A DNA stretch of 34,979 nt from an uncultured Oscillospiraceae bacterium. Lineage in GTDB: Bacteria; Bacillota; Clostridia; Oscillospirales; Oscillospiraceae. Below the pieces are notes generated by a model. It ran no database searches. It saw nothing but the letters and a program-made list of their open reading frames with translations, and had not been told where the DNA came from. Below, in pieces: positions 1 to 8,115 of this stretch (position 1 is its first letter; each line of letters starts with the position of its first letter). The translations under genes and the position numbers were made by a program. The stretch lies in the NCBI GenBank assembly GCA_947629975.1, contig CANRFU010000011.1, positions 1 through 34,979 on the forward strand. The letters run 5' to 3'.

Positions 1-154
1 CCTGGGGGGCGGCAAGGCCCACGCCGTTGGAGATCAGCAGGGTCTCCTTCATGTCGTCGATGAGGGTGTGCAGCCGCTTGTCGAACTTCACCACCGGGCG
101 GCATTTTTTCTCCAGGGCGGGGTCGCCCCGGGTGATGATGATCCGTTCAGCCAT
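1..154 (-). CDS. def: Peptide deformylase, N-terminal part (gene runs off the left edge)
   Basis: Peptide deformylase removes the formyl group from the N-terminal methionine of new proteins in the cytoplasm. Only the first 51 codons are in the window. The visible protein starts MAERIIITRGDPALEKK and reaches NGVGLAAPQ, which is the family's motif I (GxGLAAPQ). The later EGCLS and HExDH metal motifs lie outside the window, so activity cannot be judged. The ATG at 154 is preceded by a strong AGGAGG that overlaps the end of priA; only 13 bases separate the two genes. The priA-def order is the usual Firmicutes arrangement, normally followed by fmt, which would lie beyond the edge. Family assignment is secure; completeness is unknown. 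Confidence 0.93.
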   Translation of the reverse strand, partial: MAERIIITRGDPALEKKCRPVVKFDKRLHTLIDDMKETLLISNGVGLAAPQ

Positions 155-167
155 GTTTGTCTCCTCC

Positions 168-2639
168 TTATCCGTCCAGCGGGTCCGCGTCTGCGAAGAC
201 GGTCACCCCGCGGTTGGCCTTGTCCGCCTGGGCCTGCCGCAGCAGGTGGGCCAGCAGCAGGCGGATATCTCTGGTATTCTTTGTATTCAGGATCAGCCGG
301 TAGCGGTAGCGGTTGTTCACCTTGGCCACCGCCGCCGGAGCGGGTCCCAGCAGTTGACAGGCGCACCGGTCATAGGGCGGCTGCCGCAGCGCCCCGCCGA
401 GGGCGTCCCGCAGGCGGAGGCAGGCGCGGAGCACCGCCGTCTCCTCCGGCCCGGAGGCGCACAGCACGAACAGATCGCTGAAGGGCGGGAGATCCCGGGC
501 CTTTCGGATGAGGATCTCCTGCTCGTAAAAGCTGTCATAATCCTGCCTTGCGGCGCAGCGGATCACCTCGTTGTCCGGGGTGTAGGTCTGGATGACCGCC
601 TGGCCCTCCTTGCCGCCCCGCCCCGCTCTCCCCACCACCTGGGTGAGGAGGGAAAAGGTGCGCTCCCCCGCGTGGATGTCCCCGCTGTACAGGGACTGAT
701 CGGCGCTCACCGCCCCCACCAGGGTGACGTTCTCGAAGTCCAGCCCCTTGGCCACCATCTGGGTCCCCAGCAGGATGGGCACCCGCCGCCGGCGGAACTC
801 CTCCAGGATGGCCTCGTGGGTGTGGGTGGCGGAGACCGAGTCGGCGTCCATGCGGAGGCTCTCCGCGTCCGGGAACAGATCCCGCAGCTCCTCCTGGAGC
901 TTCTGGGTCCCGGTGCCCACAAAGTTCAACATGCCGCCGCAGGCCGGGCAACGCTCCGGAAGCGGCTCCGAGTGGCCGCAGTAGTGGCACATGAGCCGCC
1001 GGTTGGCGGAGTGGTAGGTCAGGCTCACCGAGCACCGGGGACAGGCGGGGGTCTCCCCGCACTCGCCGCAGGTGACCATCCGGTTGGCCCCCCGGCGGTT
1101 CAGGAACAGGATGGCCTGTTCTCCCCGGTCCATGGTCTCCTCCAGCTTTTCCGCCAGAGCGGCGCTGACGCTGGTGCCGTTCCCCCGGCGCAGTTCCTCC
1201 TTCATGTCCACGATGGTCACACGGGGAAGGGCCTTTTCGTTGAACCGGTGGTCCAGCCGGAACAGGTGATAGTCTCCCCGCCTGGCGTGGTACATGGTCT
1301 CCACGGATGGAGTGGCGGAACCCAGCACCAGCAGGGCGTTCTCCTTGAAGCAGCGGTACTTCGCCACCTCCCGGGCGTGATAGCGGGGGGTCTGCTCCGA
1401 CTTGTAGGTGGGCTCCTGCTCCTCGTCGATGACGATGGCCCCCAGATCGGGCAGGGGCGCGAACACGGCGGAGCGGGTGCCCACCACCACTCTGGCCTCC
1501 CCGCGTTTGGACCGCTTCCACTCGTCATACCGCTCGCCGGCGGAGAGGGAGCTGTGCAGGATGGCCACCTCCCGGCCGAAGTGGGAGGTGAAGATCCGCA
1601 TGAGCTGGGGAGTCAGGGCGATCTCGGGCACCAGCACCAGGGCCGTCTTTCCCCGGTCCAGCAGGGTGTGGATGAGCTGGAGATACACCTGGGTCTTTCC
1701 GCTGCCGGTGACGCCGTAGAGCAGCGCCGCGGCGGGCTTTCCGCCCTCCGCCAAAGCCAGCAGGCCCTCATAGGCCGCCCTCTGCTGGTCGTTGAGGACG
1801 ATGGGGGCCGCCTGGGGCAGCTCGGGCAGGTCGGGCCTGCGGTAGACCTCCCGCTTCGTCAGCGTGAGCACCCCCTGCCTCTCCAGGGAGCGGAGGGTGG
1901 ACATGGACGCGCCGGTGAAGTAGCACAGTTCCTTGGCGGAGACGGCGCCGATGGCGCACAGGGCCTCGCAGGCGGCGTACTGGAGGGGCGCTCTCCGCCG
2001 TCTGGCCGTGACGCGGGCCATGGCGTCGGCGGGCGGCATGGCGAGGACGGCCACCTGTTCGGTCCTGTCCCCCACGTTTCGGGCGGCGCTGGTCTCCCTG
2101 ACGATGATCCCCCTGTCCGCCAGGGCCCTGATGGCGGCGCCCGGGTCGGCGGCGCCGAACGCCATGCGGATTTTGCCGATCTCGGCCCCGCCGCCGTTGG
2201 CGAAGAGCAGCTCCACCAGCCTGTTGGCGTTGGCGGAGCGGCCGGCGGCCTCATAGGCCGCCTCCCGGTCCACGCCGGGGGCGATCTTCCAGCAGTCCAT
2301 CAGGGAGAACCACAGCCCCGCGGGCAGCATGATCCGCAGCGCATCGTACACGGTGCAGAAATACCGCTCCCGCATCCACAGGGCCAGCCGGAGGGGCCGC
2401 TCGTCCAGCACCGGCTCGTCGTCCAGGGCGGCCAGCACCTGCTTCAGCTTTCCCGTGTCCTCCCGCTCGTCCACGGACAGCACGATGCCGTCCGTCCCCC
2501 TGTTGCCGGGTCCGAAGGGCACCGCCGCCCGCATACCGGGGCGGACCCGCCCCTCCAGCTCCGGGGGGATCAGGTAGTCGTAGGGCCGGTCGATGGCATA
2601 GGGGGCCGCTGAGACCACGATCTTCGCGATGTTCGCCAC
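168..2639 (-). CDS. priA: Primosomal protein N' (replication restart helicase PriA)
   Basis: PriA is a superfamily 2 DNA helicase that recognises stalled or collapsed forks and starts reloading of the replicative helicase. The protein of about 823 residues has an N-terminal DNA-binding region, a Walker A motif GVTGSGKT near residues 309-316, a Walker B/DEAD-like motif DEEQ near 405-408, and the PriA zinc-binding region with four CxxC pairs between about 524 and 567. I chose the GTG at 2639 rather than an in-frame ATG at 2675, because that ATG sits inside a terminator-like hairpin and the GTG has a GAGGGGG-type ribosome-binding site. Many PriA proteins have DEEH where this one has DEEQ; all other motifs look intact. 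It lies between rpoZ and def as in Bacillus, but coaBC, which often sits between rpoZ and priA, is absent. Confidence 0.96.
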   Translation of the reverse strand: MANIAKIVVSAAPYAIDRPYDYLIPPELEGRVRPGMRAAVPFGPGNRGTDGIVLSVDEREDTGKLKQVLAALDDEPVLDERPLRLALWMRERYFCTVYDALRIMLPAGLWFSLMDCWKIAPGVDREAAYEAAGRSANANRLVELLFANGGGAEIGKIRMAFGAADPGAAIRALADRGIIVRETSAARNVGDRTEQVAVLAMPPADAMARVTARRRRAPLQYAACEALCAIGAVSAKELCYFTGASMSTLRSLERQGVLTLTKREVYRRPDLPELPQAAPIVLNDQQRAAYEGLLALAEGGKPAAALLYGVTGSGKTQVYLQLIHTLLDRGKTALVLVPEIALTPQLMRIFTSHFGREVAILHSSLSAGERYDEWKRSKRGEARVVVGTRSAVFAPLPDLGAIVIDEEQEPTYKSEQTPRYHAREVAKYRCFKENALLVLGSATPSVETMYHARRGDYHLFRLDHRFNEKALPRVTIVDMKEELRRGNGTSVSAALAEKLEETMDRGEQAILFLNRRGANRMVTCGECGETPACPRCSVSLTYHSANRRLMCHYCGHSEPLPERCPACGGMLNFVGTGTQKLQEELRDLFPDAESLRMDADSVSATHTHEAILEEFRRRRVPILLGTQMVAKGLDFENVTLVGAVSADQSLYSGDIHAGERTFSLLTQVVGRAGRGGKEGQAVIQTYTPDNEVIRCAARQDYDSFYEQEILIRKARDLPPFSDLFVLCASGPEETAVLRACLRLRDALGGALRQPPYDRCACQLLGPAPAAVAKVNNRYRYRLILNTKNTRDIRLLLAHLLRQAQADKANRGVTVFADADPLDG

Positions 2640-2666
2640 GCTCCCACCCCCTCGCGCGATGCGGCC

Positions 2667-2697
2667 AAAGGGCAAGCAGGCCCCCCTGCTTGCCCCG
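2667..2697 (-). terminator. Hairpin with short T run between rpoZ and priA
   Basis: An 11-bp perfect inverted repeat (GGGCAAGCAGG at 2670-2680 with its complement at 2685-2695) is read on the minus strand as a GC-rich stem with a four-base loop followed by TTT. It lies after the rpoZ stop and about 28 bases before the priA GTG. The T run is short, so it may attenuate rather than stop transcription, lowering priA relative to gmk and rpoZ. Confidence 0.6.
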
Positions 2698-2703
2698 CGC
2701 CGG

Positions 2704-2943
2704 TCACTGCTCCGTCTCGCCGTCCGCCGGCTCCGGCCTGTTCACCTGATCCAGCCCGTCCAGTTTCAGCGCGCCGCAGGCCACCTCTTTGATGGCCAGG
2801 GACACCGCCTTGTCCTGGAGGGGTTCGCCCTCCTTCTCTGCCTCGCTGGACAGCTTGCGCGCCCGGCTGGCCACCAGATTCACCAGCATATAGCGGCTGG
2901 GCACCTGGTCAAGCAGATCGCGGATGGAAGGGTACAGCAGCAT
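2704..2943 (-). CDS. rpoZ: RNA polymerase omega subunit
   Basis: Omega is the small RNA polymerase subunit that helps fold and hold the beta' subunit. The 79-residue protein begins MLLYPSIRDLLDQVPSRYML and carries the family pattern of a short N-terminal helix, the VNLVASRARKL segment (residues about 21-31) and an acidic C-terminal end. The length is normal for Firmicutes. The ATG is preceded by AGGAGGAGATCATT, a strong ribosome-binding site. It follows gmk by 24 bases, the universal gmk-rpoZ arrangement, so it is almost certainly co-transcribed with gmk and remA. A hairpin follows the gene. Confidence 0.93.
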   Translation of the reverse strand: MLLYPSIRDLLDQVPSRYMLVNLVASRARKLSSEAEKEGEPLQDKAVSLAIKEVACGALKLDGLDQVNRPEPADGETEQ

Positions 2944-2967
2944 AATGATCTCCTCCTATTTCCTCAC

Positions 2968-3591
2968 TCAGGTATCGCTCTTGTTGATAAAACTCTCGGC
3001 AAATCGGAGCCGTTTATGGACGCGGCAGCGCTCCGCCTCCAGAATGGACTGGATCTGCCGGGCGGCGGACACCACCGTGTCGTTCACCACCAGGTAGTCG
3101 TACTTAGGGCACTCCCGGCATTCCTCCCTGGCCTTGTCCAGCCGGAGGGCGATGGCGTCCTCCCCGTCGGTATGGCGGCCACGGAGCCGGCGGGACAGCT
3201 CCTCGACGGAGGGCGGGATCAGGAAGATGAGCACCGCCTCCGGGCACTTCTCCTTCACATGGGCCGCCCCCTGGACCTCGATGTCCAGCAGCACGTCCAC
3301 GCCCTGGTCCAGCTGGTCCCGGATGACCTTCAGGGACGTGCCGTAGTAGTTGCCCACGTACTCCGCGTACTCCAGCAGCTCGCCGTCCCGGATCATCCGC
3401 TGGAACTCCTCCCGGGAGACGAAGTTGTAGCTGACGCCGTCCTCCTCCCCCGCCCTGGGGGGACGGGTGGTGAAGGACACCGAGAAGTGGATGTCCGGCC
3501 GGGCGCTCAGCAGCTCCGCGATCACCGTGCTCTTGCCCGCCCCGGAGGGGCCGGACAGCACGATCAGTTCTCCCCGTTTTCTCTCGCTCAC
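2968..3591 (-). CDS. gmk: Guanylate kinase
   Basis: This enzyme phosphorylates GMP to GDP with ATP, an essential step in guanine nucleotide supply. The 207-residue length is typical. The P-loop GPSGAGKST lies near residues 14-22. The GMP-binding segment follows, with [13 protein letters not shown] near 38-50 and YNFVS just after it, and the lid and adenine-binding regions come later (LDIEVQGA near 102-109). The start at 3591 overlaps the remA stop by four bases (ATGA), indicating translational coupling. The gene sits in the standard yicC-remA-gmk-rpoZ block. Confidence 0.97.
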   Translation of the reverse strand: MSERKRGELIVLSGPSGAGKSTVIAELLSARPDIHFSVSFTTRPPRAGEEDGVSYNFVSREEFQRMIRDGELLEYAEYVGNYYGTSLKVIRDQLDQGVDVLLDIEVQGAAHVKEKCPEAVLIFLIPPSVEELSRRLRGRHTDGEDAIALRLDKAREECRECPKYDYLVVNDTVVSAARQIQSILEAERCRVHKRLRFAESFINKSDT

Positions 3592-3848
3592 GAAGTTTCC
3601 TCCTTACGTTCCCGGCCGGCGGCAAAGCGCCCGGCCAGCTGCTCGCAGGTCAGCGACGACCAGATCACATGGCCGCTGTCCGTCACGATCACGGCGCGGG
3701 TCTTGCGGCCGAAGCTGGCGTCGATGAGCACGCCCCGCTCCCTGGCCTCCTGCCCCAGCCGCTTCACCGGGGCGGAATCCGGGCTGACCACCGCCACCAC
3801 CCTGCCGGGGGAGACCAGGTTGCCGAACCCGATATCGATCAATTCCAT
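3588..3848 (-). CDS. remA: RemA-family (DUF370) DNA-binding regulator
   Basis: RemA-family proteins are small DNA-binding proteins. In Bacillus subtilis RemA activates biofilm matrix and osmoprotection genes. This 86-residue protein begins [21 protein letters not shown] and contains the conserved [23 protein letters not shown] core near residues 38-60. Those sequence features and the position between yicC and gmk are diagnostic of the family. It overlaps gmk by four bases and follows yicC after 12 bases. Which genes it controls here is not visible; Oscillospiraceae keep it even where the Bacillus matrix operons are absent. Confidence 0.9.
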   Translation of the reverse strand: MELIDIGFGNLVSPGRVVAVVSPDSAPVKRLGQEARERGVLIDASFGRKTRAVIVTDSGHVIWSSLTCEQLAGRFAAGRERKEETS

Positions 3849-3860
3849 AAAGCCCTCCGC

Positions 3861-4772
3861 TCACTCCAGGTTCTGTACCTGCTCCCGGATCTTCTCGATC
3901 TCCGCCTTGATGTCCACCACCGTGCGGGTGATGTCCAGATCGGAGCACTTGGAGCCGATGGTGTTGGCCTCCCGGTTGAACTCCTGGATGAGGAAGTCCA
4001 GCTTGCGGCCCACGGCCCCGCCCTTTGCCAGCAGGTCCCGCAGCTGGGCGATATGGCTGCGGAGGCGGACGGTCTCCTCGTCCACCGCCACCTTGTCGGC
4101 GAAGATGGCCGCCTCGGTGAGGATGCGGGCGGGGTCGATCTGGGTGTTCTGGAGCACCTCGTTCATCCGGGCCTCCAGCCTGGCGCGGTACTCGGATACC
4201 GTCTGGGGGGAGCGCTCCTCCACCCGGCCCACCATGGTCTCGATGGCGCCGGCCCGGCCCAGGATGTCCTCCGCCAGCCGGGCGCCCTCCTTCTCCCGCA
4301 TGGCGTTGAAGTCGGCGACGGCCAGATCCAGCGCGGCCAGCAGCCGCTCCTTCATCTGCTCTGGGTCCTCCTCCTTCTTCTCCACGGTGAGCACGTCGGG
4401 GAAGCGGGCCAGGTCGATGACGGAACACTCCCCCTTGACCAGGATGCCCCCGCCGGACTCGGACAGCTGCTTCCAGGCCGCCGCGTGGACCTGCTGGAGG
4501 GCGGCGGCGTAGCTCTTTGCCAGCGCCTCATTGACGGTGACGGCCAGATCGTCCCCGCCGGCGCGGGTGATGGTGACGAACACGTCCACCTTGCCCCGGC
4601 TGATGCCCGCCTGGACCCTCGCTTTCATGGCATCCTCGGCGAAGATGTAGCTCCGGGGCATTTTGACGGCGCAGTCCAGATAGCGGTTGTTCACCGAGCG
4701 CAGCTCCACGGTGACGGTCATATCCTCGTAAGCCCGCTCGCCCCGGCCGTAACCGGTCATGCTTCTAACCAT
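3861..4772 (-). CDS. yicC: YicC/YloC-family endoribonuclease
   Basis: Members of this family are oligomeric endoribonucleases linked in Escherichia coli to small-RNA decay and in Bacillus (YloC) to mRNA decay. The 303-residue protein starts MVRSMTGYGRGE and contains the conserved ELRSVNNRYLD near residues 27-37 and a C-terminal DUF1732 region ending with GRKLDFLIQEFNREANTIGSK near 255-275, including the LDFLxQExNRExNT signature. Length is normal. The ATG at 4772 has a GAGGGGA ribosome-binding site. It heads the standard block leading to remA and gmk, 29 bases after the preceding membrane-protein gene, with no terminator between them. Confidence 0.93.
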   Translation of the reverse strand: MVRSMTGYGRGERAYEDMTVTVELRSVNNRYLDCAVKMPRSYIFAEDAMKARVQAGISRGKVDVFVTITRAGGDDLAVTVNEALAKSYAAALQQVHAAAWKQLSESGGGILVKGECSVIDLARFPDVLTVEKKEEDPEQMKERLLAALDLAVADFNAMREKEGARLAEDILGRAGAIETMVGRVEERSPQTVSEYRARLEARMNEVLQNTQIDPARILTEAAIFADKVAVDEETVRLRSHIAQLRDLLAKGGAVGRKLDFLIQEFNREANTIGSKCSDLDITRTVVDIKAEIEKIREQVQNLE

Positions 4773-4801
4773 GTATCGTTCCCCTCATTCCTTCAGGATA
4801 G

Positions 4802-5308
4802 TCAGCGCAGGTGCTTATCCACCCGGCTGACATACAGCGCGATGAGTCCGCTGAAGCCGTAGTCATAGAGCAAAAAGACGATGTTGCCGATGAGGTACAC
4901 GGCCAACACCGGCAGGGAGCCCGGCAGGGCCGTCCTCATGATGAGCCACAGCACCGTCAGCGCGGCGTTGAAGAACACCAGCTTGACCGCGATCTCCAGG
5001 GACTTGGACCACCGGCGGGCCTCCACAATGGATTTCACCATGGGATAGAGGCCGAACAGCACGGCAAACGCCAGCGCGCAGAACTTGTCCGGCACCAGCA
5101 GGAAGGCCAGGACAGACACGGCGGCCCAGCACAGGAACCCCGCCCGCAGGCTGACGGAGATCACCGCCCCCGCCATCAGGACCCCCGCCGCCGCCACGAT
5201 GCCGATGCCTCCCCTGGGCGCGATGGAGCCCAGATACACCAGCGCCACGGCCAGGGCCGCCAGAATGGCCGGATAGGCCACCCGGGCGGCGGTACTTTTC
5301 CGTCTCAT
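4802..5308 (-). CDS. Small multi-pass membrane protein of unknown function
   Basis: I do not recognise this family with certainty. The 168-residue protein is very hydrophobic and appears to contain about six membrane segments, with a basic N-terminus (MRRKST) and a basic end (RVDKHLR), suggesting cytoplasmic ends. One conserved-looking charged loop (KSIVEARRWSKSLE near residues 91-104) separates two halves. It resembles in outline the small membrane proteins seen beside DnaJ-like genes in Clostridia, but no catalytic motif is visible. One base separates its start from the stop of the dnaJ-like gene, so the two are translationally coupled. Transport or scaffolding are guesses only. Confidence 0.7.
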   Translation of the reverse strand: MRRKSTAARVAYPAILAALAVALVYLGSIAPRGGIGIVAAAGVLMAGAVISVSLRAGFLCWAAVSVLAFLLVPDKFCALAFAVLFGLYPMVKSIVEARRWSKSLEIAVKLVFFNAALTVLWLIMRTALPGSLPVLAVYLIGNIVFLLYDYGFSGLIALYVSRVDKHLR

Positions 5309-5309
5309 A

Positions 5310-5936
5310 TCACCGGCAGTTGCCGCAGAGGCAGTTCATGCACATCATGGTGGTGCAGCAGTCCAGGCTGTCGCACTGGGCGCCCGTCATGCCGGTGGGC
5401 TGATAGGCGTAGCCCCCCTGCTGCATCATGGCCAGGGCCTGCCTGTACTCCATGTTCCCCGGCTCCATCTGCACCGCGATCTGGAAGTTCTGCCGCGCCT
5501 CGTCCAGCCAGCCCCGGCGGTAGGCGATGCTCCCCATCAGGAAGTACCACTCCCCCGTCTTGGCGCCGGACCCCTGGAGGGTCTGCTCCGCGCCGTCCAG
5601 GTCGCCGGCGTTGATCTGCTGGCGGGCCTGGGCGTAGGCCTGGTTCCCGGACTGCCGGTAGCCCTGCTGATAGCCGCCGGAGTAGCCCTGCTGATAGGCG
5701 GAACTGTTGTACCCGCCGGAGTAGCCGGAGGAATATCCGCCGGAGCCCGTCCGCCCCTTGGTGATGGCGTCGTAGGCCTCGTTGATCTCCTTCATCTTCT
5801 CCTCGGCCAGGTCGGCCAGGGGGTTGTTTTGATAGTTGTCCGGGTGGTACTTCCGGGCCAGCTCCCGGTAGGCCTTTTTGACCTCCTCGTCGCTGGCGTT
5901 CTGGCTGACGCCCAGCACCTCATAGGGATCGCGCAT
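5310..5936 (-). CDS. DnaJ-domain protein with tyrosine/glycine-rich linker and cysteine-rich tail
   Basis: The N-terminal 65 residues are a J domain (DPYEVLGV at residues 3-10, HPD at 31-33), which stimulates the ATPase of Hsp70 (DnaK). A low-complexity linker rich in Gly, Tyr, Ser and Gln follows (about 66-105), then a TPR-like helical segment (about 108-175). The last 21 residues contain seven cysteines, including CxxC and CC pairs. It lacks the DnaJ zinc-finger and C-terminal substrate domains, so it is not housekeeping DnaJ. The cysteine tail looks metal- or cofactor-binding, which is inference. The ATG at 5936 has an AGGAGGGA site, and the gene overlaps the DUF5685 gene by 17 bases. Confidence 0.85.
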   Translation of the reverse strand: MRDPYEVLGVSQNASDEEVKKAYRELARKYHPDNYQNNPLADLAEEKMKEINEAYDAITKGRTGSGGYSSGYSGGYNSSAYQQGYSGGYQQGYRQSGNQAYAQARQQINAGDLDGAEQTLQGSGAKTGEWYFLMGSIAYRRGWLDEARQNFQIAVQMEPGNMEYRQALAMMQQGGYAYQPTGMTGAQCDSLDCCTTMMCMNCLCGNCR

Positions 5937-6810
5937 AGGGGTCCCTCCTTGTCTTTGTCTTTTGCAGTTCCCTCCACCGGCCCTCCAGCACGGCCTTCTG
6001 CACCGTGGGGAGGCCCAGGTAGATCACATTTTCCACGATGGGCGCCCACTCTCCCAGCGCCATCAGATTGGCCGACGAGGCCGCCAGCCGCGCCGAGTGG
6101 GTGACGGTGGTCTCAAAATAGTCCCGCTCCTCCCCCGCCCTGCCCGCGAACCGGGCGCTCAGCGGATTGTAGCGGCCCCTCTTCCCGTCCTCCTCCAGGT
6201 CGTCCCAGGCGTCGATGAGGTAGATCCACCGGCCCAGGTGGTAGAGCAGCCGCTCCATGGGCCGCCGGTTCGGATGGGTCTCCGGGAGGCTGTCCGCCGC
6301 GGCGGACAGCAGGGACGCGAACACGTCGGCCACCCGGTCCAGCTCCGGCGAGCCGGCCCTCTCCAGGGCGTCCAGCCGCTCCAGCCCCTCCCGCACCCGG
6401 CCGTCGAACTCAGGGCGGGCGGCGGCCGCCTGCCGGTAGGCTGTTCGGAACACCATGCGGAGAAAGCGGGCGGGCAGGCCGGTGAGGAGGCCGTGGTCGG
6501 CCACGTCGTCGCACAGCTTGTGCCAGGTGAGGATCATGCTCTCGTCGGCGGCCAGATCCAAGGCCCCGCCCCTCAGGCAGGCCCGGGGCGCGCGGATGGG
6601 GTGGGCGGGGCACCGGCGGCACTCCGTCTCACACCGCTCACCCGCCGCAAGCAGGATGGCGAGAAAGGTAAAATCATATTGCAGGGTGAACCGCGCCCAA
6701 AAACCGCATCTCTCGCCCAGCGCGTGGCAAAGGCCGCAGTAGGCGGACTGATAGCGCTCCCGCTCCTCCCCGCTCAGCCGGTCCAGGGCGGGCCGAACAT
6801 AGCCGAACAT
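5920..6810 (-). CDS. DUF5685-family protein with cysteine-rich N-terminus
   Basis: The 296-residue protein begins [16 protein letters not shown] and matches my knowledge of the DUF5685 family, found in Clostridia and some Actinobacteria. The biochemical function is unknown to me. It is predicted to be mostly helical. Cysteines cluster near the start: CGLC at residues 25-28, C35, then C60, C64, C67 and C78 (CxxxCxxC), which could bind a metal or iron-sulphur cluster. A conserved-looking [22 protein letters not shown] segment near 190-211 has an Asp-rich DxxDD pattern recalling, but not proving, an isoprenoid-synthase-like site. Its start directly abuts the stop of cdaR, and its end overlaps the DnaJ-like gene, so the three are probably one transcript. 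Confidence 0.8.
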   Translation of the reverse strand: MFGYVRPALDRLSGEERERYQSAYCGLCHALGERCGFWARFTLQYDFTFLAILLAAGERCETECRRCPAHPIRAPRACLRGGALDLAADESMILTWHKLCDDVADHGLLTGLPARFLRMVFRTAYRQAAAARPEFDGRVREGLERLDALERAGSPELDRVADVFASLLSAAADSLPETHPNRRPMERLLYHLGRWIYLIDAWDDLEEDGKRGRYNPLSARFAGRAGEERDYFETTVTHSARLAASSANLMALGEWAPIVENVIYLGLPTVQKAVLEGRWRELQKTKTRRDPYARSL

Positions 6811-8115
6811 CTATTCCCCGGTCCCCGGGCTCGCCGTGGGCTCAGGCTCCCCCTCGGTGAAGTTGAGGATCACGCGGTAGTCGCCCGTCAGTACGCCCAG
6901 CTCCGCGGCGGAGGGGGCGCTGTCCAGATAGACGTCCACCGAGGCGGTGTAGGGTCCGGCGGTGGGGGTGACGTTCTTGAGATCGGCCACCACTCGGAAG
7001 CTGTCAGCGGTGAGGGCGTTCACCAGGGCGGCGCTCCCCCGGACGGTCACGGGGAGGACCTGGGTGACGGGCGCCGCCGTCCACCCCTCGGGGGTGTTGA
7101 TGGCGTAGATGTTGGTGACGTCGAAGCTCTTCTCCACCACCCGCTTGTTGAAGCGGACCACGGCCTTCACCTCAGTGACGCCGGTCAGGTTGGTCAGCTC
7201 GTCGGCCAGGGGGACCGGGAAGGTCAGCTCCTCCCCGTCGCTGACAGAGGCCAGATCGATGGTGGCCACATTGATGACCCCGGCAGCCTTGATGGCCTCC
7301 ACCGCCTCGGTGGTGCCGGCCACGGCGATGGACGTGGTGGAAAGCTCCACGGTGGCCTGCTCGGCGGACACGCCGCCGCCGTCGGTAAGGGACACCGACA
7401 GGGGGATCTCCGCGGTGGCCTGGATGGGGAAGATGGCATGCACCGTCTGCACATCGCAGGTCACGTTCAGGTCGGTGAGCGGATTGTCGCTGGGATCATA
7501 GAGCTGGAAGGAGAAGTCGCCGTCCACCGTCTCGGTGAGATCCTTCCCCGGCACGGTGACCAGGGCGTAGGACACCTGATTCACCGCCTCCAGCGGGCCG
7601 CTGACCCAGATCTTCTCCGGGTAGAACCGGAAGTCGTCGGCCTCTCCGGCCAGATAGCCCTCCGCCGCGTTGCCGGTGAACTCGCCCCGGATCTCCACCT
7701 CCCGGCGGTTGAACCGGGCGACCTCCACGTCGATCACGTTTCCGTTGACGCCGCTGACGACGGTGAACTGGCTGGGGGAGATGCCGGAGGGCTGGATCAC
7801 GGTATAACTCACCGTGTGGGTCCCCTCCTCGGCGATGCCGGACACATTGGCGGTGACCTGCACCGTCTTGTTGGTGAAGGCGGCCAGCACCGTGGGGGCG
7901 GCCTGCACCGTCACCGAGGCGGTATAGGGCCCGCCCACCAGCATCAGATCCCGCCCCGCCAGAATATCCTCCCCCGTGAAGGTGACGGGGATCCTCGTGA
8001 TGGACCGGGACTCGGGCGCCTCATCGTTGATGGTCACAAAGAGCCACAGGCCCACGGCGATGAGGATGGAGAGCACGATGTACAGAAAGCGGCTGTCAAG
8101 AATCTTCTTGCCCAT
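6811..8115 (-). CDS. cdaR: YbbR-domain protein, CdaA regulator (CdaR-like)
   Basis: CdaR proteins are single-pass membrane proteins whose extracellular YbbR repeats modulate the diadenylate cyclase CdaA. The 434-residue protein has a short basic start (MGKKILDSRF), one membrane helix (about residues 11-29) and then a long extracytoplasmic beta-rich region made of roughly four YbbR-like repeats, each beginning near a PVTFTG, FNRREVEIRG, IPLSVSL or VVEKSF type strand. The C-terminus is an acidic, Pro/Thr-rich tail (GEPEPTASPGTGE). It overlaps the end of cdaA by 20 bases, the conserved arrangement. glmM, which usually follows, is not present; a DUF5685 gene starts immediately after the TAG. Confidence 0.9.
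   Translation of the reverse strand: MGKKILDSRFLYIVLSILIAVGLWLFVTINDEAPESRSITRIPVTFTGEDILAGRDLMLVGGPYTASVTVQAAPTVLAAFTNKTVQVTANVSGIAEEGTHTVSYTVIQPSGISPSQFTVVSGVNGNVIDVEVARFNRREVEIRGEFTGNAAEGYLAGEADDFRFYPEKIWVSGPLEAVNQVSYALVTVPGKDLTETVDGDFSFQLYDPSDNPLTDLNVTCDVQTVHAIFPIQATAEIPLSVSLTDGGGVSAEQATVELSTTSIAVAGTTEAVEAIKAAGVINVATIDLASVSDGEELTFPVPLADELTNLTGVTEVKAVVRFNKRVVEKSFDVTNIYAINTPEGWTAAPVTQVLPVTVRGSAALVNALTADSFRVVADLKNVTPTAGPYTASVDVYLDSAPSAAELGVLTGDYRVILNFTEGEPEPTASPGTGE

Noticed and set aside
27-2612. Very long plus-strand open frame antisense to priA
   Set aside because: High GC leaves few stop codons in the antisense frames; its sequence is low-complexity (Gly, Arg, Pro, His, Gln rich) and priA on the other strand is unmistakable.
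2629-4862. Plus-strand open frames opposite gmk, remA and yicC
   Set aside because: Same antisense effect of GC-rich coding DNA; no ribosome-binding sites, no recognisable domains.
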